A stretch of 64,000 nt of DNA from an uncultured beta proteobacterium (GCA_903876715.1 CAIRBF010000289.1:25720-89719); one strand, 5' to 3'. Shown: positions 21,420 to 32,729, counted from the first letter of the stretch. Numbers and translations: made by a program. The notes: generated from the letters alone by a model not told the origin.

Positions 21420-23432
21420 TTACCCGGGCACGGCTGAAATCTCATCGAGCCAGGCCCAGGCGTCCACTGCGCGATCGATGGGTTTCATCGGCGGCAGCGC
21501 GGCTCGAATCCTGCGCCCGTAAGCCATTCGGGTCAGGCGAGGGTCACAGATCACCAGCAGGCCGCGATCGTTTTCGGTACGGATCAAGCGCCCCGCTCCC
21601 TGTTTCAGGGCGACCGCAGCCTCCGGCACAGAGAGCTCGTCGAAAGCACGGCCTCCGCGAGAATCGATCTGGCGCGCCCGTGCCTGCACCAGCGGGTCGT
21701 TCGGCGGTGGGAATGGGAGTTTGTCGATCACGACACATTGCAAAGCATCGCCCGGCACGTCGATGCCCTCCCAGAAGCTGTGCGAGCCGACGAGTACGCG
21801 ACCGCGGCCATCGCCGTACCGCTGCAGCAGGCTGCGCCGTGGCTCCTCGCCCTGCACCAGGACTCGTGTGTCGGCGCCTTCGTTTTCCAGGGCAGCGCGC
21901 AGCGCCTGGGCGATCAAGGGCAGTGCACGCAGCGTGGTCGTCAGCACGAAGGTGCGGCCCCCGAGACGTGCGGCGCAGGCCGCGGCCAGACGCCCAACAG
22001 CAGCCGGGTGAGCTGCATCCTGCGGCACGGGAAAGTCGGTCGGTACCCAGAGCCGGGCCTGGGCTGGATAGTCGAAGGGACTGCCCACGCGCAGGACGCG
22101 TGCATCCTCAAGTCCGGTGCCAGCGGCGAACCAACTCAGGCGATCGTCATCACCCAAGGTGGCCGAGGTGAAGATCCAGGCCTTGCGCGCCGCCTGACGC
22201 TGCGCGCCCAGATGCTCCCGAATGTCCAGCGGCGTCTCTGCAAGGCGAGCGCCGTAGGCCGAGACGTCGATCCAACGCACGCGTGAAGGCAGCGGCGGCA
22301 AGGCGAAGCTGCGACACGTGCCGACAAGCTGAGCAACGCGCTCGTGCAGGCGCTTGAGTTCAGGCGCAAGCGCCTGCACCTCCTGGAGCGCGTCCGCCGC
22401 CTTCTGCCCTTCGCGCTCGAGTCGCGACAGTGCCTCGGCCAACGCAGGGTCCGCAGCCCGATCCTCCCACCTCATCTTGCCCGAAGCCCTCGCGCTGCCG
22501 TCGCCGCCCGTCGCGGCAAAACGCAGGCCCTGGGCAGCCAGCTCCAGCGAGGCAGACAACTCCTGCCAGGGGCCAAGGCCCCGGGCATGCTCGTAGCCCG
22601 CCGCGAGGACGTCGCGTGCGAGATCGCTCACCTGCCCTGAACCCAGGACGACACCGAGGAACTGCAGTCCAGCGTCTACCAGCTGGTGCGCCTCGTCGAA
22701 CACCGCTGCGTCGACGGTAGGCAGCAGTTCCGCCACCCCGCTGTCGCGCAGCGCGACGTCAGCGAAAAAGAGGTGATGGTTCACCACCACGACATCGGCG
22801 GACATCGCCTCGCGCCGGGCTCGCACGACATGGCAATCGGACCAGCGCGGGCACTCCGTGCCAAGGCAGTTGTCGCGCGTGGAGGTCACAAGGGGAATGA
22901 CCGGTGAGCGGTCGTCCAGCCCATCGACTTCGGAAAGGTCCCCGGTACGCGTGGCCTGGGCCCACTGCTCGATACGCGCCAAGGTCCGCACCGTGCCACG
23001 ATCTGGCAGCCTTGCGTGCTGACGCGCGTGCTCCATGCGGTGCTGGCACAGGTAGCTCGCGCGCCCCTTGAGCAGCGCGATACGGGCCGTCACCCGCAAG
23101 GCCGTGCGAAGTCTGGGAAGGTCGCGCAGGAAGAGCTGGTCTTGCAGCGCCTTGGTGGCCGTACTGACGAGCGCACGTCGTCCCGAGAGGAGTACCGGCA
23201 CAAGGTAGGCGTAGGTCTTGCCCACGCCAGTGCCGGCCTCGACCACCAGGGAAGCACTGTCATCGAGGGCCGCCGCCACCGCCGCAGCCATGTGCTGCTG
23301 GGCAGACCGCTCGAGGTAGCCAGGATCGGCCGCGTGCAGCGCACCTCCTGGGCCGAAGGCCTGCGTCACCTGGGCAGCAAGCGACCCCGTGTCGTCCGAC
23401 GGCGGCTCGACACCCGAAGCAGCCGCACGCAT
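21420..23432 (-). CDS. DinG/YoaA-type ATP-dependent DNA helicase
   Basis: A 670-aa XPD-like superfamily 2 helicase. Walker A is VEAGTGVGKT and the DEAH box is FDEAHQLVD; between them lie cysteines in YLCQHR and CLGTECPRWSDC, as expected for the Fe-S domain of DinG/XPD proteins. Helicase C-terminal motifs include SFWEGIDVPGD and QGAGRLIRTENDRG. ATG at 23432 lies 10 bases after the DUF465 gene. Whether it equals E. coli YoaA or DinG cannot be decided here; YoaA-type looks closer by size. Confidence 0.88.
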   Translation of the reverse strand: MRAAASGVEPPSDDTGSLAAQVTQAFGPGGALHAADPGYLERSAQQHMAAAVAAALDDSASLVVEAGTGVGKTYAYLVPVLLSGRRALVSTATKALQDQLFLRDLPRLRTALRVTARIALLKGRASYLCQHRMEHARQHARLPDRGTVRTLARIEQWAQATRTGDLSEVDGLDDRSPVIPLVTSTRDNCLGTECPRWSDCHVVRARREAMSADVVVVNHHLFFADVALRDSGVAELLPTVDAAVFDEAHQLVDAGLQFLGVVLGSGQVSDLARDVLAAGYEHARGLGPWQELSASLELAAQGLRFAATGGDGSARASGKMRWEDRAADPALAEALSRLEREGQKAADALQEVQALAPELKRLHERVAQLVGTCRSFALPPLPSRVRWIDVSAYGARLAETPLDIREHLGAQRQAARKAWIFTSATLGDDDRLSWFAAGTGLEDARVLRVGSPFDYPAQARLWVPTDFPVPQDAAHPAAVGRLAAACAARLGGRTFVLTTTLRALPLIAQALRAALENEGADTRVLVQGEEPRRSLLQRYGDGRGRVLVGSHSFWEGIDVPGDALQCVVIDKLPFPPPNDPLVQARARQIDSRGGRAFDELSVPEAAVALKQGAGRLIRTENDRGLLVICDPRLTRMAYGRRIRAALPPMKPIDRAVDAWAWLDEISAVPG

Positions 23433-23442
23433 GACGCCGTCG

Positions 23443-23646
23443 TCAGGCGGGCTCGGGTGGCTCGAGACGGAGTTCGAGTCGGGCGATCTGGTCACGCAGG
23501 AGGAGCCGGCGCTTCTTCAGTCGGCGCAGTGTCAATTCGTCAGCAGGCCGATCCAGCGAAAGGCGGTCGATCAGGCTGTCGAGGTCAGCATGCTCGATGC
23601 GCAACTCAATCAGCCTGCGCTCGGGCGAATGGAGATTTTCTTCCAT
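23443..23646 (-). CDS. DUF465 (YdcH-like) small coiled-coil protein
   Basis: A 67-aa protein, mostly charged helix (EHADLDSLIDRLSLDRPADELTLRRLKKRRLLLRDQIARLE split over the DUF465 pattern). The motif LRRLKKRRLLLRDQI is typical. Function unknown in the family. ATG at 23646 (MEENLHSPE) is preferred over an upstream in-frame methionine because it gives the usual length. Sits between zapE and the helicase. Confidence 0.8.
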   Translation of the reverse strand: MEENLHSPERRLIELRIEHADLDSLIDRLSLDRPADELTLRRLKKRRLLLRDQIARLELRLEPPEPA

Positions 23647-23712
23647 CGTATCGGGGCCGTTGAGTGTAGCTGGGGCCCTTTGGAACACCGCAGGGCGAAA
23701 CCAGTACGCGCC

Positions 23713-24810
23713 TCACGTCAGAGTGGTGTCGACCTCGCGACGCTGCAGCGCGAGGAACTCGGCAGACTGCATCTCGCGCAGACGCGAGACGGTGCGCGGA
23801 AACTCGTGCGCCAGCGGGCCCTCGGTGTACAAGGCCTCGGGCGCCACGGCCGCCGACAGCACCAGCTTGACGCGACGGTCATAGAACACGTCGACGAGCC
23901 AGGTGAAGCGCCGGGCCTCGCTGGCCATGCGTGGGGGCATCTGCGGGACGTTTGACAACAACACGGTATGGAAGCGACTCGCGATCTCCAGGTAATCATG
24001 ATTCGAGCGCGGCCCGCCGCAAAGCGCGCGGAAATCGAACCAGACCACACCGCCAGCGCGACGCACAGCGTGGATCTCGCGATGCTCGATGTTCAACACG
24101 GGCGTCTCGTCGCGCGTCTCGGCCAGCGCGTCGAAGGCCCGCCCCATGGCTGCCTCGGCCGCTTCACCCAGTGGGCAGTGGTAAACCTCGACCTGCTGCA
24201 GCGTGCGCTGGCGGTAGTCCACGCCCGCGTCCACATTCACGACCTCCAGGTGCTGCTTCAGCAGCTCGATCGCAGGAAGGATGCGATCCCGGTGCAAGCC
24301 ATTCGGGTACAGCCCGTCGGGGTGGAAGTTCGAGGTGGTGACGATACTGACCCGGTTCGTGAACATCGCCTCGAGGAGGCGGTGCAGGATCATCGCGTCG
24401 GTCACGTCGGCAACGTGGAACTCGTCGAAGCAGATGAGCCGGAAGCGCCGCGCGATTCGCCGGCCGAGTTCGTCCAGCGGGTTGACCGTGCCCTTGAGGT
24501 CCTGCAACTCGCGGTGCACCTCACGCATGAACTCGTGGAAGTGCAGTCGCGTCTTGCGTGTCAGCGGCACGGCCTGGAAGAAGCAGTCCATCAGGAAGCT
24601 CTTGCCGCGGCCCACACCGCCGTGCAGGTAAACGCCACGCGGCAGAGACGGGCGACGCAGCAGCTTGGTGAGGGCGTTGCTGCGCTGCGCCTTGTAGTCT
24701 GACCACTCACGCTCGCAGCGCTCCAGCGCATCGACAGCGCGCAACTGCGCCGGATCGCTGCGGTAGCCCCGCGCGGCGAGCTCGGCCTCGTACATGGCGC
24801 GCACGCTCAC
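23713..24810 (-). CDS. zapE: Cell division ATPase ZapE (AFG1 family)
   Basis: A 365-aa AFG1/ZapE-type P-loop ATPase. Walker A is GGVGRGKS at 64-71 and Walker B is LICFDEFHV. ZapE acts on the Z-ring late in division in E. coli; mitochondrial AFG1 relatives act in quality control. The start is GTG at 24810 (SVRAMYEAELAARGY), matching the family N-terminus; an ATG five codons in is possible. Located 58 bases after lpdA, a known Burkholderiales order. Confidence 0.92.
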   Translation of the reverse strand: MSVRAMYEAELAARGYRSDPAQLRAVDALERCEREWSDYKAQRSNALTKLLRRPSLPRGVYLHGGVGRGKSFLMDCFFQAVPLTRKTRLHFHEFMREVHRELQDLKGTVNPLDELGRRIARRFRLICFDEFHVADVTDAMILHRLLEAMFTNRVSIVTTSNFHPDGLYPNGLHRDRILPAIELLKQHLEVVNVDAGVDYRQRTLQQVEVYHCPLGEAAEAAMGRAFDALAETRDETPVLNIEHREIHAVRRAGGVVWFDFRALCGGPRSNHDYLEIASRFHTVLLSNVPQMPPRMASEARRFTWLVDVFYDRRVKLVLSAAVAPEALYTEGPLAHEFPRTVSRLREMQSAEFLALQRREVDTTLT

Positions 24811-24868
24811 CGGCCGTCTCCCATAGCGTCAAGGCTGACGACCGCCGCTCGGGCGGGGCGCTTCGGCA

Positions 24869-26296
24869 TCAGAAGTTCAGCGTACGCTTGTCCACGGCCA
24901 GCGCGGCCTCCTTGGTCGCCTCGGACAGCGACGGGTGCGCGTGACAGATACGGGCAATGTCCTCGCTGCTGGCCTTGAACTCCATCGCCATCACGGCCTC
25001 GGCGATCAGCTCACTGGCGTACGGACCGACGATATGCACACCCAGCACCTCATCGGTAGCTGCGTCAGCCAACATCTTGACCATGCCGGTGGTGTCGCCC
25101 AGCGCACGGGCGCGGCCGTTGGCCATGAAGGGGAAGCTGCCGGCGCGGTAAGCACGGCCTTCGGCCTTGAGTTGCTGCTCCGTCTTGCCGACCCATGCGA
25201 TCTCCGGGCTGGTGTAGATGACCCAGGGGATGGTGTCGAAATTGACGTGCCCGTGCTGGCCGGCAATACGCTCGGCCACGGCCACGCCCTCCTCCTCGGC
25301 CTTGTGGGCAAGCATCGGCCCGCGCACCACGTCGCCAACGGCCCACACGCCAGGCAGGTTGGTGTGGCACTGCTCGTCGACGACGATGGCTCCCCGCTCG
25401 TCGAGCTTCAGGCCAACGGCCTCTGCGTTCAGGCCGGTTGTGTTCGGCACGCGACCGATCGAGACGATCAGGCGATCGACCTCGAGGGTGTGCGGCTGCC
25501 CCTTGGCATCGGTGTAGGCCACGCTGACGCCCTCGCCTGCCCGCACGATCTCACCCACCTTGACACCAAGTTCGATCTTCAGGCCCTGCTTGATGAAGGC
25601 CTTGTGGGCCTCCTTGGCAACCTGCTCGTCCACCGCGCCGAGAAAGGTCGGCAGGGCCTCGAGCACGGTGACCTCGGCGCCGAGCCGGCGCCACACCGAG
25701 CCCATCTCGAGCCCGATCACGCCCGAGCCGATCAGCGCGAGCCGGCGTGGCACTCCCCCGATGCGCAGGGCGCCATCATTGCTGAGGATGCGCTCCTCGT
25801 CGAAGGGCGCGCCGGGCAGCGCTCGCGCGCTCGAGCCAGTGGCAAGGACCACCTGCCGCCCCGTCAGAACCTCCTGCCCGGCGCCCGCCACCGCGACCTC
25901 CCAGCCGCCCTCCAATGCGCGGACGAAGGAGCCGCGACCGTGGAAGAAGCTGACCTTGTTCTTCTTGAAAAGGTACAGGATGCCTTCGTTGTTCTGCCTG
26001 ACGACCTGATCCTTGCGCGCCAACATCTTAGGCACGTCAATCGACAGGTCCTTCAGGCCGATGCCGTGATCGGCGAAGTGGTGCTGCGCATGCTCGAAAT
26101 GCTCGCTTGACTGCAGCAGCGCCTTGCTCGGGATGCAGCCCACATTGGTGCAGGTGCCTCCGGGCGCAGGGCCGCCCTTTGAGTTCTTCCACTCGTCGAT
26201 GCAGGCCACGCTGAAGCCCAACTGGGCGGCGCGGATCGCTGCGATGTAGCCCCCCGGCCCGCCGCCGATGACGATGACGTCGAATGTGGTGTTCAC
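24869..26296 (-). CDS. lpdA: Dihydrolipoyl dehydrogenase (E3)
   Basis: A 475-aa flavoprotein that reoxidises dihydrolipoamide and passes electrons to NAD+. FAD-binding [10 protein letters not shown] is at the N-terminus, and the redox-active pair Cys49/Cys54 lies in [14 protein letters not shown] second Rossmann motif ([15 protein letters not shown]) binds NAD, and the C-terminal HAHPSLSEA holds the catalytic histidine. Third gene of sucA-sucB-lpdA, so it is probably the E3 of 2-oxoglutarate dehydrogenase. Confidence 0.97.
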   Translation of the reverse strand: MNTTFDVIVIGGGPGGYIAAIRAAQLGFSVACIDEWKNSKGGPAPGGTCTNVGCIPSKALLQSSEHFEHAQHHFADHGIGLKDLSIDVPKMLARKDQVVRQNNEGILYLFKKNKVSFFHGRGSFVRALEGGWEVAVAGAGQEVLTGRQVVLATGSSARALPGAPFDEERILSNDGALRIGGVPRRLALIGSGVIGLEMGSVWRRLGAEVTVLEALPTFLGAVDEQVAKEAHKAFIKQGLKIELGVKVGEIVRAGEGVSVAYTDAKGQPHTLEVDRLIVSIGRVPNTTGLNAEAVGLKLDERGAIVVDEQCHTNLPGVWAVGDVVRGPMLAHKAEEEGVAVAERIAGQHGHVNFDTIPWVIYTSPEIAWVGKTEQQLKAEGRAYRAGSFPFMANGRARALGDTTGMVKMLADAATDEVLGVHIVGPYASELIAEAVMAMEFKASSEDIARICHAHPSLSEATKEAALAVDKRTLNF

Positions 26297-26389
26297 CAGA
26301 CTGTCCTCCGGTCACTTGGTGACCATCCCTCAAGGGAAGACGAGCGCCACCTCCGGCCAGTCGGACGGGCGGCAGCGCTCACCGCGCGT

Positions 26390-27655
26390 TCAGATGTCGA
26401 ACAACAGGCGCGCCGGGTCCTCCAGCGCTTCCTTCATCGTCACGAGGCCGAGCACGGCCTCGCGCCCGTCGATGATGCGATGGTCGTAGCTCATCGCCAG
26501 GTAGTTCATCGGGCGCACCACGACCTGCCCGTTTTCGACCACGGCGCGGTCCTTGGTCGCGTGTACGCCCAGGATGGCACTCTGCGGCGGATTGATGATG
26601 GGCGTGGACAGCATCGAGCCGAAGACCCCGCCATTGGAGATAGAGAACGTGCCCCCCGACAGCTCGTCGATCGAAAGCTTGCCGTCGCGCGCCTTGACAC
26701 CGAACTCGGCGATCTTCTTCTCGATGTCGGCGAAGCTCATCTGGTCGACGTTGCGCAGTACGGGCACGACCAGGCCGCGCGGGGAACCGACGGCGATGCC
26801 GATGTCGAAATAGCCGTGGTAAACGATGTCGTTGCCATCGACACTGGCGTTGAGCACCGGATATCTCTTGAGCGCTGCGACCGCAGCCTTGACGAAGAAG
26901 CTCATGAAGCCGAGCTTGACGCCGTGCTCCTTCTCGAACTTGTCCTGGAAACGCTTGCGCATCTCCATGACCGGGGCCATGTTGACCTCGTTGAACGTCG
27001 TCAAGATCGCGTTCGTCGCCTGGGACTGCAGCAGCCGTTCGGCGATGCGCGCACGCAGGCGCGACATCGGCACGCGTTGCTCGGGGCGGTCGCCAAGGTT
27101 GACAGACAGCGGAGCCGCCACGGCCGGCAGAAGCCGGGCAGGCGGCGCCGCTGCAGGTGCGGCGCCGGTCGGTGCCGCAGGGGCCGGAGCAGGTGCGGGA
27201 ACCGCCAACGCACCCAGGACGTCGCCCTTGGTGACACGACTGTCGCGCCCCGTGCCCGGCACGCTGCCCGCAGCCAGACCATGGTCGGCCATCAGCTTGG
27301 CCGCAGCCGGCATGACCACACCCGCCTTACCCGAAGCGGTCGCCACGGCCGGCGACACCGGTGCAGCCGCGGACGCAGATACGGTCGCGGCAGGGGCGGC
27401 GGCGCCCGCCTTGGCCTCGGTGTCGATGCGCGCAATCAACTGGTCGCTAACCACCGTGCCACCGCTGGCGACGACCTGCTCGGCAATCACGCCCGCGGCT
27501 GGCGCGGGCACCTCGAGCACCACCTTGTCGGTCTCGATCTCGATCAGGATCTCGTCCTGCGCGACAGCATCGCCAGGCTTCTTCTTCCACTGCAGCAATG
27601 TGGCTTCAGCGACCGACTCCGACAGCTGCGGGACCTTGACGTCTACGAGGGCCAT
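26390..27655 (-). CDS. sucB: Dihydrolipoyl succinyltransferase (E2 of 2-oxoglutarate dehydrogenase)
   Basis: A 421-aa E2. One lipoyl domain with lipoylated Lys44 in [11 protein letters not shown] is followed by an Ala/Pro-rich linker, a peripheral subunit-binding domain ([20 protein letters not shown]) and the catalytic domain with His392 in [14 protein letters not shown] at 27655 is chosen with GGAGAG five bases upstream; the family starts [11 protein letters not shown]. Transfers succinyl groups to CoA. Confidence 0.97.
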   Translation of the reverse strand: MALVDVKVPQLSESVAEATLLQWKKKPGDAVAQDEILIEIETDKVVLEVPAPAAGVIAEQVVASGGTVVSDQLIARIDTEAKAGAAAPAATVSASAAAPVSPAVATASGKAGVVMPAAAKLMADHGLAAGSVPGTGRDSRVTKGDVLGALAVPAPAPAPAAPTGAAPAAAPPARLLPAVAAPLSVNLGDRPEQRVPMSRLRARIAERLLQSQATNAILTTFNEVNMAPVMEMRKRFQDKFEKEHGVKLGFMSFFVKAAVAALKRYPVLNASVDGNDIVYHGYFDIGIAVGSPRGLVVPVLRNVDQMSFADIEKKIAEFGVKARDGKLSIDELSGGTFSISNGGVFGSMLSTPIINPPQSAILGVHATKDRAVVENGQVVVRPMNYLAMSYDHRIIDGREAVLGLVTMKEALEDPARLLFDI

Positions 27656-27758
27656 GTCTCTCCTCTCGGGAATCTCTCTTGGATGAATGGAAAGGGTGTT
27701 CACCAGTGGCGCACGCTCGCGCCCGGACCCTCCCTGGGCCCGGGGCGCGCGCGCCCGG

Positions 27759-30617
27759 TCACTTGGTCAGGACGAAGCCCTTGAGCTTGCCGAACGCCTG
27801 GTCGAGCAGCGCCTTCTGCTGCTCCTGGTGGAGGTGCGAATAGCCGACCGCGGGCGACGCCGACGCCGGGCGTCCGGCGTAGCCGAGCTTCTGGCCCTCG
27901 AGCATGTTCTCGTGGATGTAGTGCTGCACGAAGAACCAGGCTCCCTGGTTCTGCGGTTCGTCCTGACACCACACCACCTCGACGGCGTTCGGGAAGCGCT
28001 TCATCTCCGTGGCGAAGGCCTTGTGCGGGAAGGGATAGAGCTGCTCCACACGCATCACGGCGACATCCCAGGCCTTCTTCTCGTCACGCTTTCTGATCAG
28101 GTCGTAGGCGACCTTGCCCGAGCACACGATGACGCGCTTGACCTTTTCGCCCTCGACTTCCGTGCGCGTCGGCCCGATGACGGTACGGAACTCACCCCTG
28201 GTGAACTCGTTCAGGGGCGAGGTCGCGTCCTTGGCTCGAAGCAGCGACTTCGGCGTGAAAATGATCAGCGGCTTTCGGAACTGCCGCACCATCTGCCGCC
28301 TCAGCAGGTGGAAGATCTGGCTCGCCGAGGTCGGTTGGCAGATTTGCATGTTGTTGTCCGCCGCCAGCTGCATGAAGCGCTCCAGGCGCGCGGAGCTGTG
28401 CTCCGGGCCCTGGCCCTCGTAGCCGTGGGGCAGCATCAGCGTCAGGCCGTTGACCCGACCCCACTTCACCTCGCCCGAAGCGATGAACTGGTCGATGACG
28501 ACCTGCGCTCCATTGGCAAAGTCGCCGAACTGCGCTTCCCAGATCGTCAGCGTGTTCGGCTCCGCGCTCGCATAGCCGTACTCGAAGCCGAGCACCGCCT
28601 CCTCTGACAGGATGGAGTCGATGACAACGAATGGCGCCTGCCCGTCGGCGACGTTCTGCAGCGGGATGTAGGTGCCCTCGTCGTAGCGCTCACGGTTCTG
28701 ATCGTGCAGCACCGCATGCCTGTGGACGAAGGTGCCGCGGCCGCAGTCCTCGCCCGACAGGCGCACGGCGTAACCACTGGCCACGAGCGAGGCGTAGGCC
28801 AGGTGCTCGCCCATGCCCCAGTCCACGTTGATCTCGCCCCTGCCCATCGCGGCGCGGTCGGCAATCACCTTTTCGACGAGCGGGTGGACCTTGAAGCTGC
28901 CAGGCACGGTGGTGATTCTCTCGGCCAGGCGCTTGACCTCGGCCAGCGGCAGCGCCGTGTCGGCGGCGTCGGTCCACTTGCGGCCGAGGAAAGGGGCCCA
29001 GTCGACAGCGTACTGGCTCTTGAAGTTCGTCAGCACCGGGTCGACCGTGTGCTTGCCTGCGTCCATGGCGGCGCGGTAGGCCTTGACCATTTCGTCGGGG
29101 CCACCCGCCATCAGTACACCCTGAGCGACAAGCTTGTCGCCATAGAGCTTGCGCGTCCCGGGGTGCTGCGCGATCTTCTTGTACATCAATGGCTGCGTCA
29201 GGCTCGGCGTGTCCTGCTCGTTGTGGCCGAGCTTGCGGAAGCAGACGATGTCAACGACGACGTCCTTCTTGAACTGCTGACGGTAGTCCATCGCCCACTG
29301 CGTGCACAGGACCACGGCCTCGGGGTCGTCGCCGTTGACGTGCAACACCGGGGCCTCGATCATCTTGACGACATCGCTGCAATACAGCGTCGATCGCGAA
29401 TCGCGCGGGTCGCTCGTCGTGAAGCCGATCTGGTTATTGATGACGAGATGGACCGTTCCACCGGTGTAATAACCGCGTGTCTCGGCGAGCGCGAGTGTCT
29501 CCATCACCACGCCCTGCCCAGCAAAAGCCGCGTCGCCGTGCACCAGCACGGGCAGCACCTGAGAGCCGGCCTTGTCACCGCGGCGCTCCATACGTGCCTT
29601 GACCGAGCCCTCGACCACGGGATTGACGATCTCCAGATGCGACGGGTTGAAGGCCAGACTCAGGTGCACAGGCCCGCCAGCAGTGCTGATGTCGCTGGAG
29701 AAGCCCTGGTGGTACTTCACGTCACCGGCGGGCAGGTTCTCGGGGGCCGTATGGTCGAACTCGGCGAACAGGTCGCGCGGCATCTTGCCCAGCGTGTTGA
29801 CGAGCACGTTCAGGCGCCCGCGGTGCGCCATCCCGATGACCATCTCCTGCACGCCGTGGGCGCCTGCGCGCTGAACGACCTCGTCCATCGACGCGATAAA
29901 GCTCTCGCCGCCCTCGAGCGAGAAGCGCTTCTGGCCGACGTACTTGGTGTGCAGATACCGCTCCAGGCCCTCGGCCGCGGTCAGTCGGTCGAGGATATGG
30001 CGCTTTTCGTCGGCACTGAACGCCGGCTTGCTGCGCACGCTCTCGAGCCGCTGCTGCCACCACCGCTTCTCGGTCGGATCGGTGATGTGCATGAACTCGG
30101 CGCCGATGGTGCCGCAGTAGGTGTCCCTCAAGGCCTGCACGATCTCGCGCAAGGTCATGTGCTCGGCCTTGCTGAAGTAGGTGTTCGCAGCCGAGAACGT
30201 GATGTCCATGTCGCTCTCGGACAGGTCGTAGAACGCCGGTTCGAGCTCAGGGATCTTCGGGCGCTCAGTGCGCTTCAGGGGGTCGAGATCGGCCCAGCGC
30301 GACCCCAGGAAGCGATAGGCGGCAATCAAGCTCTGGACATGCACCTGCTTGCGCGCCACCGCGAGATCGGCCTCGCTGGCCTTGAGGGCGAAGGCGTTCG
30401 ACTTGGCCCGCTGCGCAAAGGATTCCACGACCGGCGCATGCGCCACGTCACGATTCTCGCTGCCATCGACAGCAGGCACGTGCTGCAGGCGATCGAAGTA
30501 CTCGCGCCAGTTGTCCGGCACGCTGCCCGGGTTGTCGAGATAGGCCTCGTACAACTCCTCGACATACGGTGCATTGCCTCCAAAAAGATAGGAGTTGCCC
30601 CTGTATTGCTGCATCAT
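27759..30617 (-). CDS. sucA: 2-Oxoglutarate dehydrogenase E1
   Basis: A 952-aa thiamine-diphosphate enzyme of the TCA cycle that decarboxylates 2-oxoglutarate and succinylates the E2 lipoyl group. The N-terminus [20 protein letters not shown] is typical, [13 protein letters not shown] marks the ThDP region, and [13 protein letters not shown] and [19 protein letters not shown] occur in the C-terminal half. ATG at 30617 follows a GGTGAGCGAG ribosome-binding region. First gene of the complex. Confidence 0.98.
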   Translation of the reverse strand: MMQQYRGNSYLFGGNAPYVEELYEAYLDNPGSVPDNWREYFDRLQHVPAVDGSENRDVAHAPVVESFAQRAKSNAFALKASEADLAVARKQVHVQSLIAAYRFLGSRWADLDPLKRTERPKIPELEPAFYDLSESDMDITFSAANTYFSKAEHMTLREIVQALRDTYCGTIGAEFMHITDPTEKRWWQQRLESVRSKPAFSADEKRHILDRLTAAEGLERYLHTKYVGQKRFSLEGGESFIASMDEVVQRAGAHGVQEMVIGMAHRGRLNVLVNTLGKMPRDLFAEFDHTAPENLPAGDVKYHQGFSSDISTAGGPVHLSLAFNPSHLEIVNPVVEGSVKARMERRGDKAGSQVLPVLVHGDAAFAGQGVVMETLALAETRGYYTGGTVHLVINNQIGFTTSDPRDSRSTLYCSDVVKMIEAPVLHVNGDDPEAVVLCTQWAMDYRQQFKKDVVVDIVCFRKLGHNEQDTPSLTQPLMYKKIAQHPGTRKLYGDKLVAQGVLMAGGPDEMVKAYRAAMDAGKHTVDPVLTNFKSQYAVDWAPFLGRKWTDAADTALPLAEVKRLAERITTVPGSFKVHPLVEKVIADRAAMGRGEINVDWGMGEHLAYASLVASGYAVRLSGEDCGRGTFVHRHAVLHDQNRERYDEGTYIPLQNVADGQAPFVVIDSILSEEAVLGFEYGYASAEPNTLTIWEAQFGDFANGAQVVIDQFIASGEVKWGRVNGLTLMLPHGYEGQGPEHSSARLERFMQLAADNNMQICQPTSASQIFHLLRRQMVRQFRKPLIIFTPKSLLRAKDATSPLNEFTRGEFRTVIGPTRTEVEGEKVKRVIVCSGKVAYDLIRKRDEKKAWDVAVMRVEQLYPFPHKAFATEMKRFPNAVEVVWCQDEPQNQGAWFFVQHYIHENMLEGQKLGYAGRPASASPAVGYSHLHQEQQKALLDQAFGKLKGFVLTK

Positions 30618-31082
30618 GTCTCGCTCACCTCTCACGCCGGTTTCCGGCGCTCCGATGGGTTGATGAACCTTCCGCGCCCCCGGCTGCGCCGGGTGGCGGA
30701 TTGCGATCCGCCGCCTGACGCTTGCGCGTCAAGCCGACGTCGGCAAAGACTGCCCGAATTCCACGCAGGACTTTAGCATCCGACCTGCCCAAGTGCTCCT
30801 GACGCAAGGATTGGAACTCATCAATGTCCGCAGTTTCCTGACAAGGAATGCGTGGCGGAATGAGCTTGCGCGAGACGTCGCCGCGCGCGAGCAAACAGAC
30901 GGCCACGGGTTGGACCAAGGGTGAACTCGATCGCAGGCCCGGGTGCACATCGGCCGCCGGTGACGGCGGTGCACTCCCGACACTGAAGCCCGAGGCTGCG
31001 CCGGGGTTTCGGGCTTTCCCCATGCACTGGACGCGGCCGGGGGCCTAGCATTAGCGCTTGGCCGATTTACCAGGAGTTCCCG
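30618..31082. other. 465-base intergenic region between sucA and a binding-protein gene
   Basis: The divergent region must hold the sucA promoter and that of the plus-strand gene at 31083, but no clear sigma-70 pair stands out. A minus-strand frame inside it (about 30729-30930) reads plausibly as protein (DEFQSLRQEHLGRSDAK) but has no recognisable family, no good start and no ribosome site, so it is not called as a gene. Confidence 0.45.
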
Positions 31083-32657
31083 ATGAAGCTCAATGCCTTG
31101 ATGGCGTCCATCGCTGTCGCCTTCGCTCTCGCCGCAGCACCCACCCAGGCGCAGACGCTGCGCTGGGCCGCCCAGAACGACATCCTGACGCTGGACCCCC
31201 ACTCGCAGAACCACGCGACGACGAACGCAATCTTGATGCACGCCTACGAAGGCCTGACCCGGTACAACGCGAAGTACGAGGTCGAGCCAGCGCTGGCTAC
31301 GAAATGGACCTACCTCTCCCCCACCCAGGTCCGCTTCGAACTGCGCCGCGGCGTGAAGTTCCATGACGGCACACCCTTAACCTCCGACGACGTGATCTTC
31401 TCGTTCGATCGCATCCGCCAGCCCAACGGCACCATGGGCATCTACGTCACGGGTATCAGCGAAATCCGCAAGATCGACGATCACACGATCGACATGATCA
31501 TGAGCGCGCCGAACCCGCTCCTGCTGCGGAACATCATTGATTTCCGGATCATGAGCAAGGCGTGGGCTGCGAAGAACAACACGACGAACGTCCAGAACTA
31601 CAAGGCCAATGAGGAGAACTTCGCCTCGCGCCATGTGATGGGCACCGGCTCCTACAAGATCACGTCGTGGGCGCCGGAGCAGCGGATCACGATGTCGGTC
31701 AATAACGATTGGTGGGACAAGCACCAGGGCAATGTCAAGGAGGTCATCTACACGCCGATCAAGAGCGATCCAACGCGTGTAGCCGCCCTGCTTTCTGGTG
31801 ATGTCGACATGCTGACCGACCTGCCTACGCAGGATATCGCGCGCCTGCGCGCCAACAACCGACTGCAGGTGGTCGATGGCCCGGAGGTGCGCACGATCTA
31901 CCTCGCCCCGGACATGGGCAGCGCGGAACTCAAGCACAGCAACATCAAGGGCAAGAACCCCTTCGCCGACAAGCGCGTCCGTCAGGCCCTGTCGATGGCC
32001 ATCGACCGCGAGGCGATCAAGCGCAACATCATGCGCGGGCTTTCGATCCCTGCAGGCGTCATGGTCGCCCCGGGTGTGAACGGGCACACGCCCGAACTCG
32101 ACACACCGGTGAAGGCAGATGCCGAGGGCGCAAAGAAACTGCTGTCCGAAGCGGGCTACCCGAACGGCTTCGAAGTCCGCCTGAACTGCCCGAACAATCG
32201 TTATGTCAACGATGAGGAGATCTGCCAGGCGGTCGTGGCGATGTGGGCTCGCGTCGGCGTCAAGGCGACGCTCGCGGCCGAGAACATGGCCACCTTCATC
32301 CAGAAGGTGCAGAACTTCGACAGCTCGATCTACCTCCTCGGCTGGGGTGTGGCAACCTACGATGCGCAGTACACGCTGCAGTCGCTGGTACGCTCACGCA
32401 CCACGGGTGCCGACGGCAACTTCAACTTCAGCAAGACGAGCGATGCCACGGTCGACAGGCTTGTCGACGCGATGAAGACCGAGACCGACACCACCAAGCG
32501 CAACCAGATGATCCGTGACGCGCTGGTTCGTACCCGCGATGAAGCACTGCTCATCCCGCTGCACCACCAAGTGCGTCCGTGGGCGATGAAGCAAGGGGTG
32601 ACGACGCTCCACCGCTCGGATGATCGGCCCGAGGCTCGTTTCACCTCCATCCGCTGA
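31083..32657 (+). CDS. ABC transporter substrate-binding protein, family 5 (peptide/nickel type)
   Basis: A 524-aa periplasmic binding protein of the DppA/OppA class. The signal peptide MKLNALMASIAVAFALAAA is cleaved near AQA; the mature part has ILTLDPHSQNHATTNAILMHAYEGL and the family signature around RFELRRGVKFHDGTPLTSDDV. ATG has AGGAG seven bases upstream. No permease or ATPase gene is next to it, so it must use components encoded elsewhere. Ligand unknown: peptides, nickel or glutathione are all seen in the family. Confidence 0.92.
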   Translation: MKLNALMASIAVAFALAAAPTQAQTLRWAAQNDILTLDPHSQNHATTNAILMHAYEGLTRYNAKYEVEPALATKWTYLSPTQVRFELRRGVKFHDGTPLTSDDVIFSFDRIRQPNGTMGIYVTGISEIRKIDDHTIDMIMSAPNPLLLRNIIDFRIMSKAWAAKNNTTNVQNYKANEENFASRHVMGTGSYKITSWAPEQRITMSVNNDWWDKHQGNVKEVIYTPIKSDPTRVAALLSGDVDMLTDLPTQDIARLRANNRLQVVDGPEVRTIYLAPDMGSAELKHSNIKGKNPFADKRVRQALSMAIDREAIKRNIMRGLSIPAGVMVAPGVNGHTPELDTPVKADAEGAKKLLSEAGYPNGFEVRLNCPNNRYVNDEEICQAVVAMWARVGVKATLAAENMATFIQKVQNFDSSIYLLGWGVATYDAQYTLQSLVRSRTTGADGNFNFSKTSDATVDRLVDAMKTETDTTKRNQMIRDALVRTRDEALLIPLHHQVRPWAMKQGVTTLHRSDDRPEARFTSIR

Positions 32658-32703
32658 GTCCAATCATCCCGATCAGTGACGGGGCTCACCGCCCCGCTCG
32701 ATG

Positions 32704-32729
32704 AAAAAAGGGGCCCCTCGGGGCCCCTT
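32704..32729 (-). terminator. Intrinsic terminator after the nitronate monooxygenase gene
   Basis: The arms AAGGGGCCCC (32708-32717) and GGGGCCCCTT (32720-32729) are a perfect inverted repeat. On the minus strand the stem is followed by six Ts, giving a strong terminator for the gene ending at 32781. On the plus strand only TT then GCGCTTT follows, so it works less well for the binding-protein gene. Confidence 0.85.

Noticed and set aside
28704..30776. A 690-codon plus-strand frame opposite sucA
   Set aside because: Antisense to a canonical 2-oxoglutarate dehydrogenase E1; no domain, start or ribosome site.
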